Notes: generated from the letters alone by a model not told the origin. Positions 43,290 to 52,426 are shown, counted from the first letter of the stretch. The stretch: DNA of 64,000 nucleotides from Planctomycetales bacterium ZRK34 (GCA_014873095.1 CP050848.1:248001-312000); one strand, 5' to 3'. Translations and numbers: made by a program.

Positions 43290-44803
43290 GTGTACTTCCC
43301 TTCGCGCGAAGTTCTGTCACGCTTGTATTCCATTTGCTCCCACGCTTTCTGATCGTAGTTCGGATTCGGCGTGGGCATTTTCGCATCGACGCTCTTGAGC
43401 CAGGCTTCGAGCTTCGCCTTGAGTTTGGCGGCGAGCTGCGGCTTTGTCGCCGCCAGGTCGTGATGCTCGCCGGAATCGTCGGCGAGGTTGTACAGCTCGA
43501 CGGTGTCGGTTTCGTAGTTCCAGATCAGCTTCCAGTCACCCTGGCGAATGGCGCTGGAGGGAAAGCCGCCCTGATTGCCGTAGTGCGGGTAGTGCCAGTA
43601 GATCGCTTCGCGGTCGAGTGCGGCGGCGGGGTTTTTCAGCAGCGGTTTGAGACTGACGCCGTCGACAGCCTGCTTCGGCTGCGCGGGAAGACCTGTCAGG
43701 TCCAGCAGCGTCGGGTAAAAGTCCGTCGAGATGATCGGCTCGTCGCAGGTGGAGCCGGCTTTGGTCAGACCGGGGGCGCGGATGATGCACGGCTCGCGGA
43801 TGCCGCCTTCGTAGATCCAACCTTTGCCGCCACGCAGCGGGAGGTTTGATGTGGCGTGACTTTCTGAGGTGCTCAGACCGCCGTTGTCGGAGAAGAACAC
43901 GACGACGGTGTCGTCGGCAAGGTCAAGCTCATCGAGCGCGGTGAGCACCTTGCCGATGGCCTGGTCCATGGCGTCGACCATGGCGGCGTAGACCGCGTGA
44001 TCCTGCACCTGCCGTGCATGCCGGGTGTGATCCAGCAACCAGCGCGGCTCCACCTTCGGCAGGCCTTGGCGCTTCGTTTCGTATTTTTCCACGAGATCCT
44101 TGCGACCCATCAGCGGGGTATGCACGGAGTAGAACGAGAGGTAGGCGAGGAAGGGTTTGTCCTTGTTGGCCCGGATGAAGTTGACGGTCTCGCGGGCCAG
44201 GCGATCGGGCAGGTGTTCATGGCCGGGGTGGTCGACGATCTTCGGGTTCTTAAACGGCGAGAAATACTTGTTGCCCGTATACGGACCGCCGGCGTGCCAC
44301 CCGCCGATGTTCACATCGAAGCCTTGCTCTTCGGGCCAGAAGCCTTCAGGCCCCAGGTGCCACTTGCCGGCGAAGAAGGTGGCGTAACCGGCCTGCTTGA
44401 AGGCTTCGGCGAGCGTGGTGTGTTCCAGCGGCATGCGATCGCGATACTCAGCCGGCAGCAGTTTCGACGGGCGATTCCATTCGGCGCCCATCTTGGCGCC
44501 GATGTAGTCGGTGACGCCGTAGCGGGCCGGGTATTGACCGGTCATGATCGACCCGCGCGTCGGGCTGCAGACTTGACAGGCGGCGTAGGCGTTGGTGAAG
44601 CGCATGGCGGAGTCGGCCAGGCGCTGGATGTTCGGCGTTTCGTAGAAGGTTTTGGGATTGTTCGGACTCACATCCGCCCAGCCCAGATCGTCCACGAGGA
44701 TGAACACGACGTTCTTCGGCGTTGCCGCATGTGCGAACCCCACCCCGACCAGCAACGCCGCCAACAACCAAACTGCGCTTGTGATGCCTCGCATGCGTGT
44801 CAT
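43286..44803 (-). CDS. Secreted sulfatase, first gene of the sulfatase pair
   Basis: Started at MTRMRGITSAVWLLAALLVGVGFAHA the product has 505 residues and a signal peptide; the frame is open to 44920 but without leader character. D38/D39 (LVDDLGW) bind metal, C79-S-P-T-R83 is the formylglycine site, and GKWHLGPEGFWPEEQGFD and FFSDNGGLS are family blocks. It ends in overlap with the second sulfatase. The ROK-type kinase gene is divergent, with 161 bases between starts. A kinase beside sulfatases suggests use of the released sugar. Confidence 0.92.
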   Translation of the reverse strand: MTRMRGITSAVWLLAALLVGVGFAHAATPKNVVFILVDDLGWADVSPNNPKTFYETPNIQRLADSAMRFTNAYAACQVCSPTRGSIMTGQYPARYGVTDYIGAKMGAEWNRPSKLLPAEYRDRMPLEHTTLAEAFKQAGYATFFAGKWHLGPEGFWPEEQGFDVNIGGWHAGGPYTGNKYFSPFKNPKIVDHPGHEHLPDRLARETVNFIRANKDKPFLAYLSFYSVHTPLMGRKDLVEKYETKRQGLPKVEPRWLLDHTRHARQVQDHAVYAAMVDAMDQAIGKVLTALDELDLADDTVVVFFSDNGGLSTSESHATSNLPLRGGKGWIYEGGIREPCIIRAPGLTKAGSTCDEPIISTDFYPTLLDLTGLPAQPKQAVDGVSLKPLLKNPAAALDREAIYWHYPHYGNQGGFPSSAIRQGDWKLIWNYETDTVELYNLADDSGEHHDLAATKPQLAAKLKAKLEAWLKSVDAKMPTPNPNYDQKAWEQMEYKRDRTSREGKYT

Positions 44804-44964
44804 CCTTATATAGTGCGGACCAATCGGCCCGCGCATGACTGGGACGTTCACCATAACGCCGATATTGCAGCAACGCCAAATCCACCGCAACCTTGCAGCA
44901 ACCCGTTCGCAACGCGACAATAACCAGACGCATCACCATCCCGCCACGCTGGAGCCGCCGCACC

Positions 44965-46095
44965 ATGAAAACCAACCCGGCTGACCTGTTCATCGCCATC
45001 GACATCGGCGCCGGGCTCGGTGTGAAGATCGGTCTGTTCAAAGACCCCCACCACCAGATCGATCAGACCCTGCTGTCGGCCGATGAAGCCGGTGATGAGT
45101 TCACGATCTTCTCCACGCGGGTGCTGGAGACAACCGAATCCCTGCTCAAACAGCACGGCCGAAGCATGTCTGAGGCACGGTCGATCGGCATCGCCGCCCC
45201 GGGGCTTTTCCGTCATGACGGCGCCTTCCTGCTGGCGGCCAACCTGCCCTTCCTCAACGATCACAACCTCAAGCAGTGGATCGCCGAACAGACCGGACTG
45301 CCCACCGCCATCGAAAACGACGCCAACGTCGGCGGGCTGGCCGAGTGGTCCGTGATGCGGGTCGACCTGCTTTACTGGGTCTTCGGCGGCGGCTGGGGCG
45401 GGGCGTGGATCCATCACGACGGCGAGGTCATGTACCCCGCCCTGGACTGGAATCAGCAGGATGATTCCCTGCACTACACCAACGAGCCGGGCTATTCGAT
45501 TCCGCTGAGCAAGCTGGCGCTGAAGCCGCTGTTTTATCAGTTCGGAGCGTCGTTCGATCGATTCGAACAGATCGTGGCTGATGACATGGATGTCGAAGGG
45601 GGGCAGTTGACCGGGCCGTCCGGCAATCCGGATACGGTCCGGGCGGAGGTGATTCTGTCGGGGCCGGGGCGCTGTCGGCTGTTTCGCGCGGTCGTCGGGG
45701 ATGACGATTTTTACGAGCGCTTTCTCGACATCAAACAGACCAAAAGCATGTCCGATCCCTCGATCGCCGGGGCGTACATCTCGCAGCTTTCGGAGATGCG
45801 CGTCGAGTCGGCGTTGAACACCGACCGGCTGTTTGGCCATGTGCTGGCGATGGCGACGCAGACGATGTTCAAGGCCGCCCGCAAGGACGGGCTCCGCGAC
45901 GGGCTGCCGATCTGTCTGGGCGGCAAGCCGAGTTACGCCCTGCCGTACTTCGGGCCGACGGCCCAGCGGCGGATGGGCGCGCTGGGGGTGATGAGCTACA
46001 TGAGGCCGTCGGTCATCGACGAACGCGGGTTCAACGCCAACCTGGTCGGCGCGGCCGTACTGGCTCAGAAGGCGCTGGCCACCTCGATCAGCTGA
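44965..46095 (+). CDS. ROK-family kinase or regulator-like protein
   Basis: The 376-residue protein starts MKTNPADLFIAIDIGAGLGVKIGLF, the phosphate-binding ASKHA motif. IGIAAPGLF and TAIENDANVGGLAEW carry the ROK-like signature with the catalytic-base aspartate (ENDAN), and FGGGWGGAWI is the second phosphate loop. The canonical ROK zinc motif (CxCGxxGCxE) is absent; the region after GAWI has an unusual insert (MYPALDWNQQDDSLHYTNEPGY). No DNA-binding domain is present, so it is probably a sugar kinase. Divergent sulfatase genes suggest a sugar from a sulfated polymer. Confidence 0.72.
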   Translation: MKTNPADLFIAIDIGAGLGVKIGLFKDPHHQIDQTLLSADEAGDEFTIFSTRVLETTESLLKQHGRSMSEARSIGIAAPGLFRHDGAFLLAANLPFLNDHNLKQWIAEQTGLPTAIENDANVGGLAEWSVMRVDLLYWVFGGGWGGAWIHHDGEVMYPALDWNQQDDSLHYTNEPGYSIPLSKLALKPLFYQFGASFDRFEQIVADDMDVEGGQLTGPSGNPDTVRAEVILSGPGRCRLFRAVVGDDDFYERFLDIKQTKSMSDPSIAGAYISQLSEMRVESALNTDRLFGHVLAMATQTMFKAARKDGLRDGLPICLGGKPSYALPYFGPTAQRRMGALGVMSYMRPSVIDERGFNANLVGAAVLAQKALATSIS

Positions 46096-46511
46096 TCCGA
46101 TCCCGGGCCAAACCCCAAAGTACCACGTTGGCATCCCTGTGGCGGGTGCCGCGTCACGTCAACACATTCGGCCGCCGCAGCGTGCCGCCAGACATCATCC
46201 GTCACAACCGGCACGACCGGCAGAAGCCAAAATTCGACGTTTTTGGCTCAATATCGCCATTTCGCAAGGGTCATCCCTGATCAACCCGCGTCATGACGCG
46301 CCGTCCGCGCCACCCCGGCTCAATGTTCCATTCTGGAACACGTTTTTGTAATCTTCTCGTATAAAACATCTTGCGTCATTCAAAGGCGCCCCCTCTGGCC
46401 GGATTGGTACAGTTTTTCCGTGGCGATTCGGCCTTTTGAAGAAACCGACACATAGCCATATCTGACTAAATATCAACAGCTTACAAATTTGCCTGAGCCA
46501 CCTTAATGAAT
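46096..46511. other. Long intergenic region upstream of the sigma-54-type promoter
   Basis: No gene is seen in these 416 bases. The last 170 are AT-rich for this genome (TTTTTGTAATCTTCTCG, ATATCTGACTAAATATC), unlike the coding neighbours. A 17-base dyad at 46324-46340 is the clearest element. Confidence 0.6.
46324..46340. promoter_or_regulatory. Dyad TGTTCCATTCTGGAACA, possible activator site
   Basis: TGTTCCA and TGGAACA are exact inverted arms separated by TTC. The dyad lies about 170-190 bases upstream of a sigma-54-type promoter, the usual distance of an enhancer-binding-protein site. Binding is not shown. Confidence 0.5.
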
Positions 46512-46527
46512 TGGCACGCGTCTCGCT
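46512..46527 (+). promoter_or_regulatory. Sigma-54-type promoter
   Basis: TGGCACGCGTCTCGCT fits the -24/-12 consensus TGGCACG-N4-TTGC(A/T) with one mismatch, with GG and GC at the required ten-base spacing. It is upstream of the receiver-like gene at 46599 with a leader of about 60 bases. An rpoN gene and an enhancer-binding protein would have to exist elsewhere. Confidence 0.7.
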
Positions 46528-46598
46528 TTAGGTGAGGGAGACAGCAAGGGGACAGAAAGCGATCACAGGCTCTCTCCCTTTAGCGAAAGGACTGCACC

Positions 46599-47117
46599 GT
46601 GCCAATCCCGATTCCTCTGACAGTCAAAGTTCTGGTCGTCCTCATGGACGAGTCGGCCGTGCCAGGACTCAACGAAGCCGTCAGCAACCACCGCTGGCCC
46701 GTGCTTCGTCAGCCCAGTGCCGGCAAGGCTCTGAAGAACATCCGACTGATCCGTCCGCAGGTTCTGATCGTTCAGGTCGACGGCTCGGTGATGATCCTCC
46801 AGGAAGCCACCCGCCTGATCCGTTTCCTCCGCACGTATCCCCCGCGTCCCGGTGTCGTGGCGATCGCCTCGAACCACACCGACCAGACCGAGCGTGCCAT
46901 GCGGGCCGCCGGCGTCAGTTGCTACCTGCCCGAGGATGTCGACGCCGACCTGATCGAGCAATCCGTCAGCCAACTGCTGGCGAACTTCGCCGCTCAGGCC
47001 GCCGCTCCGGCGAAGACTCAGCGACAGATCGAACGTCGCGTGCCCGCCGGCGAGACCGCCCGCACCAGCAACGGCCGCCCGATCATCGTGCCAGTCGCCA
47101 AGACAGAAGAAGCCTAA
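46599..47117 (+). CDS. Degenerate receiver-domain protein (response-regulator-like)
   Basis: The 172-residue protein starts at a GTG preceded by GAAAGGA. The fold order resembles a CheY-like receiver: VKVLVVLMDESAVPGLNEAV, PQVLIVQVDGSVMILQEATRLIRFLRTYPPRPGVVAIASN, AMRAAGVSCYLPEDVDADLIEQSVSQLL. The usual acidic pair and phospho-aspartate are not clearly kept (LVVLMDES, VQVDGS), and the end lacks the canonical lysine (CYLPEDV). It is therefore probably not phosphorylated. The tail after about 135 is polar and disordered. It follows the sigma-54-type promoter. Confidence 0.6.
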   Translation: MPIPIPLTVKVLVVLMDESAVPGLNEAVSNHRWPVLRQPSAGKALKNIRLIRPQVLIVQVDGSVMILQEATRLIRFLRTYPPRPGVVAIASNHTDQTERAMRAAGVSCYLPEDVDADLIEQSVSQLLANFAAQAAAPAKTQRQIERRVPAGETARTSNGRPIIVPVAKTEEA

Positions 47118-47152
47118 ACCTGCTCGCCGCACAGGCGGCGAAGGAGCTCGAA

Positions 47153-47350
47153 ATGGTTCGTCAGGTATCGCGAAACATTCACCAGGCCAGCGGAGAGCAG
47201 CTTCTGCTGCAGGCGATCTTCGGATCGCAGGGTCAGCGCCGCACGGTCCGCCAGGAACTGGATCGTCGCAACCTGAACCTCACGGCCGCCGAGCCGATCA
47301 CCGCGACGCAAACGCTGGACACGATGGTCCACGCCACCGCCGCCGCGTGA
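47153..47350 (+). CDS. Small protein of unknown function (65 residues)
   Basis: A 65-codon frame starts at ATG 47153 directly after an excellent ribosome site (AAGGAG, seven-base spacing) and 35 bases after the receiver-like gene. The product MVRQVSRNIHQASGEQLLLQ...TAAA is soluble, basic in the first half and has no recognised domain. Position and ribosome site suggest an operon with the receiver-like gene under the sigma-54-type promoter. Confidence 0.55.
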   Translation: MVRQVSRNIHQASGEQLLLQAIFGSQGQRRTVRQELDRRNLNLTAAEPITATQTLDTMVHATAAA

Positions 47351-47645
47351 ACAAGACAACACCGTCGCGCCGGTTGAAAAACCCGCACGACGCTTTGGGA
47401 AAGTTGAACTGATTTCCACAGCCATGTGGGGACTCAAACAGAAAGGAGCAAAGGTGAACGTCGGGGAACTGTGAAAGGTGGAAATCACCTCAGCATTCCA
47501 AAAGTACACGACTCAATCAATCGAGTCATGACGGGTTGAGAAAGATCGAAGGTCGGCCTTCTCCAGAAACAAACATTTTTGCGATTCGGAAAAACCGCAA
47601 AAACGCGATTTGGAAACCAAGCAAAGGATCGAAAGGAACTAAACC

Positions 47646-48593
47646 ATGAAGTTTACCAAGACACTCAAGAGCATGGCCTTCGCGGCTGTCCTGTCCATGG
47701 GCCTCGGCGGCGTCGCCTCCGCGAACACCGTCATTTTTGACGATGCCATCGCCCCGGCGCTCCCGTCGACGATCACCCTGAAGTTCCGCAACTACGACAT
47801 GGGCACCGTCTACAACTACTCCGGCGGCGCAACCCTCGAAGACACCGGCAACGCGGCCAACGCCAACGACATCAACAATCCCCTCAACATCACTCAGCAG
47901 GCCATCGGCGCCCAGGTCGGCTCCGGCGGTCTGGAAGACACTTGGGGCATCGCGGATGTCCGAGAGCTTTTCATGCCGTCCAACGCTGACGATCCTGTTT
48001 GGTCCAGCGGTGATCTGGATCGAGAACTGACAATTATGTTCTACAACGCCGTTGACTTCATCACGTCCACTGATGGCACCTCGCAGTACACCAGTTCCAA
48101 GGGCATGATCATCGACATCTACGAGTCCGACTCCGTGGTCGGTGCTTACGACTCCTCCGGTGGCAGCGCCAACCGCACTGGTCTGGACAGCTACAACACC
48201 GTCACTGATGGTACGCTGGTCCTGCGTCTTATGTCCGAAGCCGGCCACCTTGGCGCAAGCACCGTCAACCCCGGCGGCCTGGACAGCGAAGTGATCACCG
48301 CGTTCAACCCGACCGCCAGTGGCGAGGCCGGTGAAGGTCAGGGCTTCTTCTCCGTCGTCGGTGGTGCCTGGGCCAATGCCTTCGACTCCGACATCTTCGC
48401 TCCTGCGGCCCAGGGCTACAATGCCGCGGACATCAAGATTCAGTTCACCACCTTCAGCACCACGACTGCCGACTGGCTCGTCAGCTCTGAAGACCCGGCG
48501 ACCGGCTACGTCGTCCCGCTGCCCGGCGCCGCTTCGATGGGCTTCGGCCTGATGGGCCTGGTTGGTCTGGCCCGCAAGCGTCGCTCCGCCTGA
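47646..48593 (+). CDS. Secreted protein with PEP-CTERM-like (VPLPG) tail
   Basis: The 315-residue protein begins MKFTKTLKSMAFAAVLSMGLGGVASA, a signal peptide, with GAAAGGA before the ATG. It ends VPLPGAASMGFGLMGLVGLARKRRSA: the PEP motif is replaced by LPG, followed by a hydrophobic helix and basic end, a variant sorting tail. The body (rich in Asp, Ser, Thr, Gly) looks like a beta-sandwich of unknown function. A strong terminator follows at 48638. The start is 295 bases after the 65-codon gene; that gap holds only small inverted repeats. Confidence 0.75.
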   Translation: MKFTKTLKSMAFAAVLSMGLGGVASANTVIFDDAIAPALPSTITLKFRNYDMGTVYNYSGGATLEDTGNAANANDINNPLNITQQAIGAQVGSGGLEDTWGIADVRELFMPSNADDPVWSSGDLDRELTIMFYNAVDFITSTDGTSQYTSSKGMIIDIYESDSVVGAYDSSGGSANRTGLDSYNTVTDGTLVLRLMSEAGHLGASTVNPGGLDSEVITAFNPTASGEAGEGQGFFSVVGGAWANAFDSDIFAPAAQGYNAADIKIQFTTFSTTTADWLVSSEDPATGYVVPLPGAASMGFGLMGLVGLARKRRSA

Positions 48594-48637
48594 GACGCTA
48601 CAAAAATAGCAGTCCACTGACTGCTCAAGATGACCCC

Positions 48638-48669
48638 AAAAGGCCGGACCTTGTGTCCGGCCTTTTTTT
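48638..48669 (+). terminator. Rho-independent terminator after the VPLPG-tail gene
   Basis: GGCCGGAC and GTCCGGCC form a perfect 8-pair stem with a five-base loop, followed by seven T. It lies 45 bases after the stop codon. Confidence 0.95.
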
Positions 48670-48692
48670 GCGCGCTGCCGGCGGCGTCCGCC

Positions 48693-48777
48693 GTTTAGCC
48701 GGCGAGCTTGCCCGCCGCGTGCGTAATCGAGTTTAACCCGCGACAATCCAAGCGTCGGGCAAGCCCGCCGGCTAAAC
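48693..48777. repeat. 25-base imperfect inverted repeat (GTTTAGCCGGCG type)
   Basis: Arms 48693-48717 and 48753-48777 are reverse complements with two mismatches (GTTTAGCCGGCGAGCTTGCC...). The hairpin lies between the terminator and mcsA. Such GTTTAGCCGGCGGGCTTGCCC elements are dispersed in planctomycete intergenic regions. Confidence 0.7.
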
Positions 48778-48843
48778 AACGAGTCCCGCGATGCAACGTG
48801 CATTGATCGTGATCTGCCCACACACTAAAATGCTCCCGTAAAC

Positions 48844-49341
48844 ATGAAATGCGACCGTTGTGACAATCCGGCAACCGTCCACCTGATCGAAATGACCAAG
48901 GCGGGCCAGAAGGTGGAAAAGCATCTGTGCGAGGAGCACGCGATCGCTGAAGGTATCGCGGTGAAGGTCAATCACGCGCCGATCAACGAGCTGCTTGAAA
49001 AGTTCGTCCTCAAGCATGCCGGCACCACGATGGAACCCACCCCGCTGACCTGTCAGCAGTGCGGGCTCAACTACGAAGCGTTCCGAAAGACGGGCCTGCT
49101 GGGCTGTCCGGACTGTTACACCGCCTTCGAAGGCGCCCTGGCGAGCCTGCTGGAGCGCGCCCACGAAGGCGTCGCCCACCACCTGGGCAAGGTGCCCGCG
49201 CATGCCGGGGCCAACGAGATGCGACAGCAGCGGCTGCGCCAGTTGCGACAGGAACTGGATCAGGCGGTGGCCGCTGAGCAATACGAACGTGCTGCGACGC
49301 TGCGTGATCAGCTTTCGCAAGTGGAGGAAGAGAAGGCATGA
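48844..49341 (+). CDS. mcsA: McsA-like zinc-finger protein with UVR motif
   Basis: The 165-residue protein has two zinc-type cysteine sets: C3-x2-C6 with C29-x2-H32, and C70-x2-C73 with C88-x2-C91. The C-terminal UVR motif (about 128-162, RLRQLRQELDQAVAAEQYERAATLRDQLSQVEEE) is that of McsA/UvrB/UvrC-type proteins. McsA activates the arginine kinase McsB in the Clp protein-quality system. It overlaps mcsB by four bases (ATGA). No ctsR or clpC is visible next to it. Confidence 0.9.
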   Translation: MKCDRCDNPATVHLIEMTKAGQKVEKHLCEEHAIAEGIAVKVNHAPINELLEKFVLKHAGTTMEPTPLTCQQCGLNYEAFRKTGLLGCPDCYTAFEGALASLLERAHEGVAHHLGKVPAHAGANEMRQQRLRQLRQELDQAVAAEQYERAATLRDQLSQVEEEKA

Positions 49342-50390
49342 GCCTTCCGGATTTAGCAGAGAACGCCAGTCCCTGGCTGCGAAAGGCCGGCCCCGAGGGC
49401 GATGTGGTGATTTCATCGCGCGTCCGTCTGGCCCGCAATCTCGCCGGCTATCCGTTTCTGACCCAGGCCTCCCCCACCCAGCGGCGCGACATCCTCCATA
49501 TGTGTCGCCGGCGGATTCTCGATTCCAATCTCGCCCAGCGCATGCTGTGGGTCGATCTGTCTGAAAGCCCCCGATTGGATCGTGACATCCTCGTCGAGCG
49601 TCACCTGATCTCGCGCCAGCACAGCCGCGGCAAGAAGCCGCGCGGCGTGGCGCTGGCTGATGATGAAACCATCGCCATCATGGTCAACGAGGAAGACCAC
49701 GTCCGCCTGCAGGTGCTCCGCAGCGGCATGCAGCTCGACGAAGCCTACGCCCAGGCCGACCACATCGACGACACACTCGAAGCACACCTCGACTTCGCTT
49801 ATTCCCCCAAGCTCGGATATCTGACCGCCTGCCCGACCAACGTCGGCACGGGCATTCGCGTTTCGGTCATGTTGCACCTGCCGGCGTTGAAGCTGACCGG
49901 CGAGGTCGACAAGATGCGCCGGGCGGCCAAAGACATGCACCTGGCGGTTCGCGGGTTCTACGGCGAAGGCACCGAGGCGGCCGGCGACCTGTACCAGATT
50001 TCGAATCAGACCACGCTCGGCCGCAGCGAGCGGCAGATCCTCCGCGACTTCGCCGAGGTGGTGATCCCGCGCGTGGTCGAATACGAGCGACGGGCGCGAA
50101 TCGCCTTGCTGGAAAAACGCCCCGTCGTCGTCGACGACAAGGTCCACCGGGCGTTGGGCGCCCTGCGGACCGCCCGCCTGCTGAGTTCTGAAGAGGCGTT
50201 GTACCTGCTCAGCGCGGTGCGGATGGGCGTGAGCATGGGCCGCCTGGATGGAGTTTCCATGGCGGGCATCAATGAGTTGCTGCTGTTGACTCAGCCGGGG
50301 CATCTTCAGCGTATGGCGGGAGTTGCGATGAGCGGCGCCGAGCGGCGCGAGTTCCGTGCCCGCTATATCCGCCGCCGCCTGGGCGGTTGA
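49338..50390 (+). CDS. mcsB: Protein arginine kinase McsB
   Basis: McsB phosphorylates arginines of proteins and marks them for ClpCP. The 350-residue protein has the guanido-kinase blocks VVISSRVRLARNLAGYPF, ETIAIMVNEEDHVRLQ, ACPTNVGTGIRVSVMLHLP (CPTN-type signature) and a C-terminal YRRR/RARYIRRRLGG-like end. Size fits McsB (about 350). It starts inside the mcsA stop. It lies upstream of LamG genes that have their own leader. Confidence 0.93.
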   Translation: MSLPDLAENASPWLRKAGPEGDVVISSRVRLARNLAGYPFLTQASPTQRRDILHMCRRRILDSNLAQRMLWVDLSESPRLDRDILVERHLISRQHSRGKKPRGVALADDETIAIMVNEEDHVRLQVLRSGMQLDEAYAQADHIDDTLEAHLDFAYSPKLGYLTACPTNVGTGIRVSVMLHLPALKLTGEVDKMRRAAKDMHLAVRGFYGEGTEAAGDLYQISNQTTLGRSERQILRDFAEVVIPRVVEYERRARIALLEKRPVVVDDKVHRALGALRTARLLSSEEALYLLSAVRMGVSMGRLDGVSMAGINELLLLTQPGHLQRMAGVAMSGAERREFRARYIRRRLGG

Positions 50391-50422
50391 ATCATCGCGG
50401 CCGGTTTCCGGCGGGCTTTACA

Positions 50423-50445
50423 AAAATATTTTGTTGCACGACTTC
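50423..50445 (+). promoter_or_regulatory. Conserved upstream element of the first LamG gene
   Basis: AAAATATTTTGTTGCA(C/T)GA(C/T)TTC is repeated at 52453-52475 at the same distance (143-144 bases) before the second LamG gene. A TTGCAC/TTGCAT box followed 17-18 bases later by TACACT/TTAAAC suggests that it contains a promoter. The leaders also share GAATGAGGCAAG(T/C)TGGTTAAGGAG just before each start. Confidence 0.6.
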
Positions 50446-50566
50446 GGGATGTTGATGTACACTGTTAATGTCGTGTAGTTACAGAGTGATAGAGAAAATG
50501 CGTGAAATCGCCAGTCTGAATCACTCGACGGGCGAATGAGGCAAGTTGGTTAAGGAGCGAATTCCG

Positions 50567-52426
50567 ATGAGACGAAATATGCTGATCCGTGGCGCGGTGG
50601 TTGTATTAGGCCTCGGGCTGAGTGTTCAGGTGCAGGCCGGCATCTACGACTCGGCGTGGGGCAACCGCCAGCGGCTTTCCGTGATCAACGCCGGCGGCGG
50701 GTCCACACTCACCGACGCCCCGGTCATGATCCGACTGACCAGCGACAACTTCGACTTCTCCGTCGGCAATGGCGACGGCTCCGACCTCCGCTTCAGCACC
50801 GCTGATGGCCTCTCCGCTCTGTCGTACGAAATCGAGAAGTGGGACGACGGCAACGAAGCCATCGTTTGGGTCAAGGCCCCGTCCATCGATGCCGCTTCCA
50901 ACAACGGTTACATCCGCATGTACTCCGGCAACGTCGCCGCCAGCGATGCGCAGAACGTCAACGATGTCTGGTCCAACGGATACGCCGGCGTCTGGCACCT
51001 GAACAACACCGGCACCGGGGCCGTTGAAACCGACTCGACTTCCAATAGCTACACCGGCACCGTGACCGGGGCGGGCGTGACCAGCGCCGCCGGCATGATC
51101 GGCGACGGCCGCACGTTTGACAGCTCGACCGACCAGATCACCACCAGCGGCGCCAACCTCAACGTCGGCGGCGATCTGACGGTGTCCTTCTGGATGAAGG
51201 GCGACGTCGCCGACCAGCCGAATCTCTACACCCGCGTGCTTTCGAAGAACACCGTCAGCACGGGCCTGCCCGGCTTTGAATATCAGCGCCAGGGCTCCAA
51301 TTCGGGTATGGACACCCGCCTGGACAGCGATGTCAGCGGCAATCAGCAGAAGTACGTCGGCAATGCCTACGACGATCAGTGGCACTATGTCGCCACCGCG
51401 CTGGGCACTGTCGCCGGCTCGGGCACGCCGGGCATGAACGCCTTTGACGGCTCGACCAGTTCATTCACCTACAACGCCGGCACCGTCGGCGTGGCCAACA
51501 CCGAAAACCTCGTCATCGGCAATGGCGGCGGCAATCGCCAGTTCGTCGGACAGATCGACGAAGTGCGATTCTCCACCGTCCAGCGATCGGCCGACTGGCT
51601 CAATGCCCAGTATCGTTCGCAGTCGAATCAACTGCTCAGCTACGCGCCCGTGGTCAATCCCAACGCCGCCTTCCACTACTCACACGAACAGACCGACGCG
51701 ACACTCGACGACACCGTCAACGGCTACGATGCCACCAACAACGGCGTCGACTTCATCGCCGCGCCCACCCCGAGCGCCAGCGGGTTCTACCTCGGCGACA
51801 CGACCGGCTTTTACACCGACTCGCAGAGCGACTACCTCGATGTGGCGCCCGGCGCTTACACCGGCGGCGACTTCACCTTCATCGGCCTAGTCAATCGCGA
51901 CACTGCCGATCTGGACTCCGGCCACGCCACGATCTTCGCCTCCGAACGATTCCGTCTGCAATGGCGCATCAGCAACGTGAACGACCCCAACACGCAGCAG
52001 TTGACCCTCGGCCTCAAAAGCGCCGGCGGAAGCACCGTCAACGCCAACGGCACGGCAGGCAACTTCCTGGCGGGCACCTGGTACTTCCTCGCCATGCGGT
52101 ATGACGCATCGGCCAACAAGGTCGACGTGTTCCTCGAAGACGCCAACGGCCAGATCGTCAGCCCCGAACTGTCGGTCACGCTCGGCTTCACACTCACGGA
52201 CATGACCAGCCTCCGCATCGGCTCCGACGGCCTGACTGGCATCGGCTTGTTCGACGGCTGGTGGGGCGAAATCGACAACGCCCAGTTCTACAACGCCGCC
52301 CTGTCCAGCACCGATCTGCAGGCGGCTTTTGACAGCGTCGCCGTCCCCGAGCCCGCCTCGCTGACCCTGCTCGGCGTCTGCCTGGCAGGCCTGGCCACCC
52401 GGCGCCGCCCGGCGGCCCGCCGCTGA
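50567..52426 (+). CDS. DUF2341/LamG-domain PEP-CTERM surface protein, copy 1
   Basis: The 619-residue protein starts at ATG 50567, which follows AAGGAG by nine bases; a start at 50546 adds only MVKERIP. It has a signal peptide (MRRNMLIRGAVVVLGLGLSVQVQAG), a DUF2341-like segment at about 35-130 (LTDAPVMIRLTSDNFDFSVGNGDGSDLRF), a LamG/concanavalin-like domain about 130-350 with WFMKG-type motifs (SFWMKGD, HYVATALG, QIDEVRFS), a second laminin-G-like domain about 370-590 and the tail VPEPASLTLLGVCLAGLATRRRPAARR (PEP-CTERM). It is probably a surface glycan-binding protein. Its paralog follows directly. Confidence 0.88.
   Translation: MRRNMLIRGAVVVLGLGLSVQVQAGIYDSAWGNRQRLSVINAGGGSTLTDAPVMIRLTSDNFDFSVGNGDGSDLRFSTADGLSALSYEIEKWDDGNEAIVWVKAPSIDAASNNGYIRMYSGNVAASDAQNVNDVWSNGYAGVWHLNNTGTGAVETDSTSNSYTGTVTGAGVTSAAGMIGDGRTFDSSTDQITTSGANLNVGGDLTVSFWMKGDVADQPNLYTRVLSKNTVSTGLPGFEYQRQGSNSGMDTRLDSDVSGNQQKYVGNAYDDQWHYVATALGTVAGSGTPGMNAFDGSTSSFTYNAGTVGVANTENLVIGNGGGNRQFVGQIDEVRFSTVQRSADWLNAQYRSQSNQLLSYAPVVNPNAAFHYSHEQTDATLDDTVNGYDATNNGVDFIAAPTPSASGFYLGDTTGFYTDSQSDYLDVAPGAYTGGDFTFIGLVNRDTADLDSGHATIFASERFRLQWRISNVNDPNTQQLTLGLKSAGGSTVNANGTAGNFLAGTWYFLAMRYDASANKVDVFLEDANGQIVSPELSVTLGFTLTDMTSLRIGSDGLTGIGLFDGWWGEIDNAQFYNAALSSTDLQAAFDSVAVPEPASLTLLGVCLAGLATRRRPAARR

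Noticed and set aside
46532..47152. Upstream part of the open frame that contains the 65-codon gene
   Set aside because: It is out of frame with the receiver-like gene and Arg/Ser/Pro-rich like a shadow; only the part from 47153 has its own ribosome site and lies after the receiver stop.
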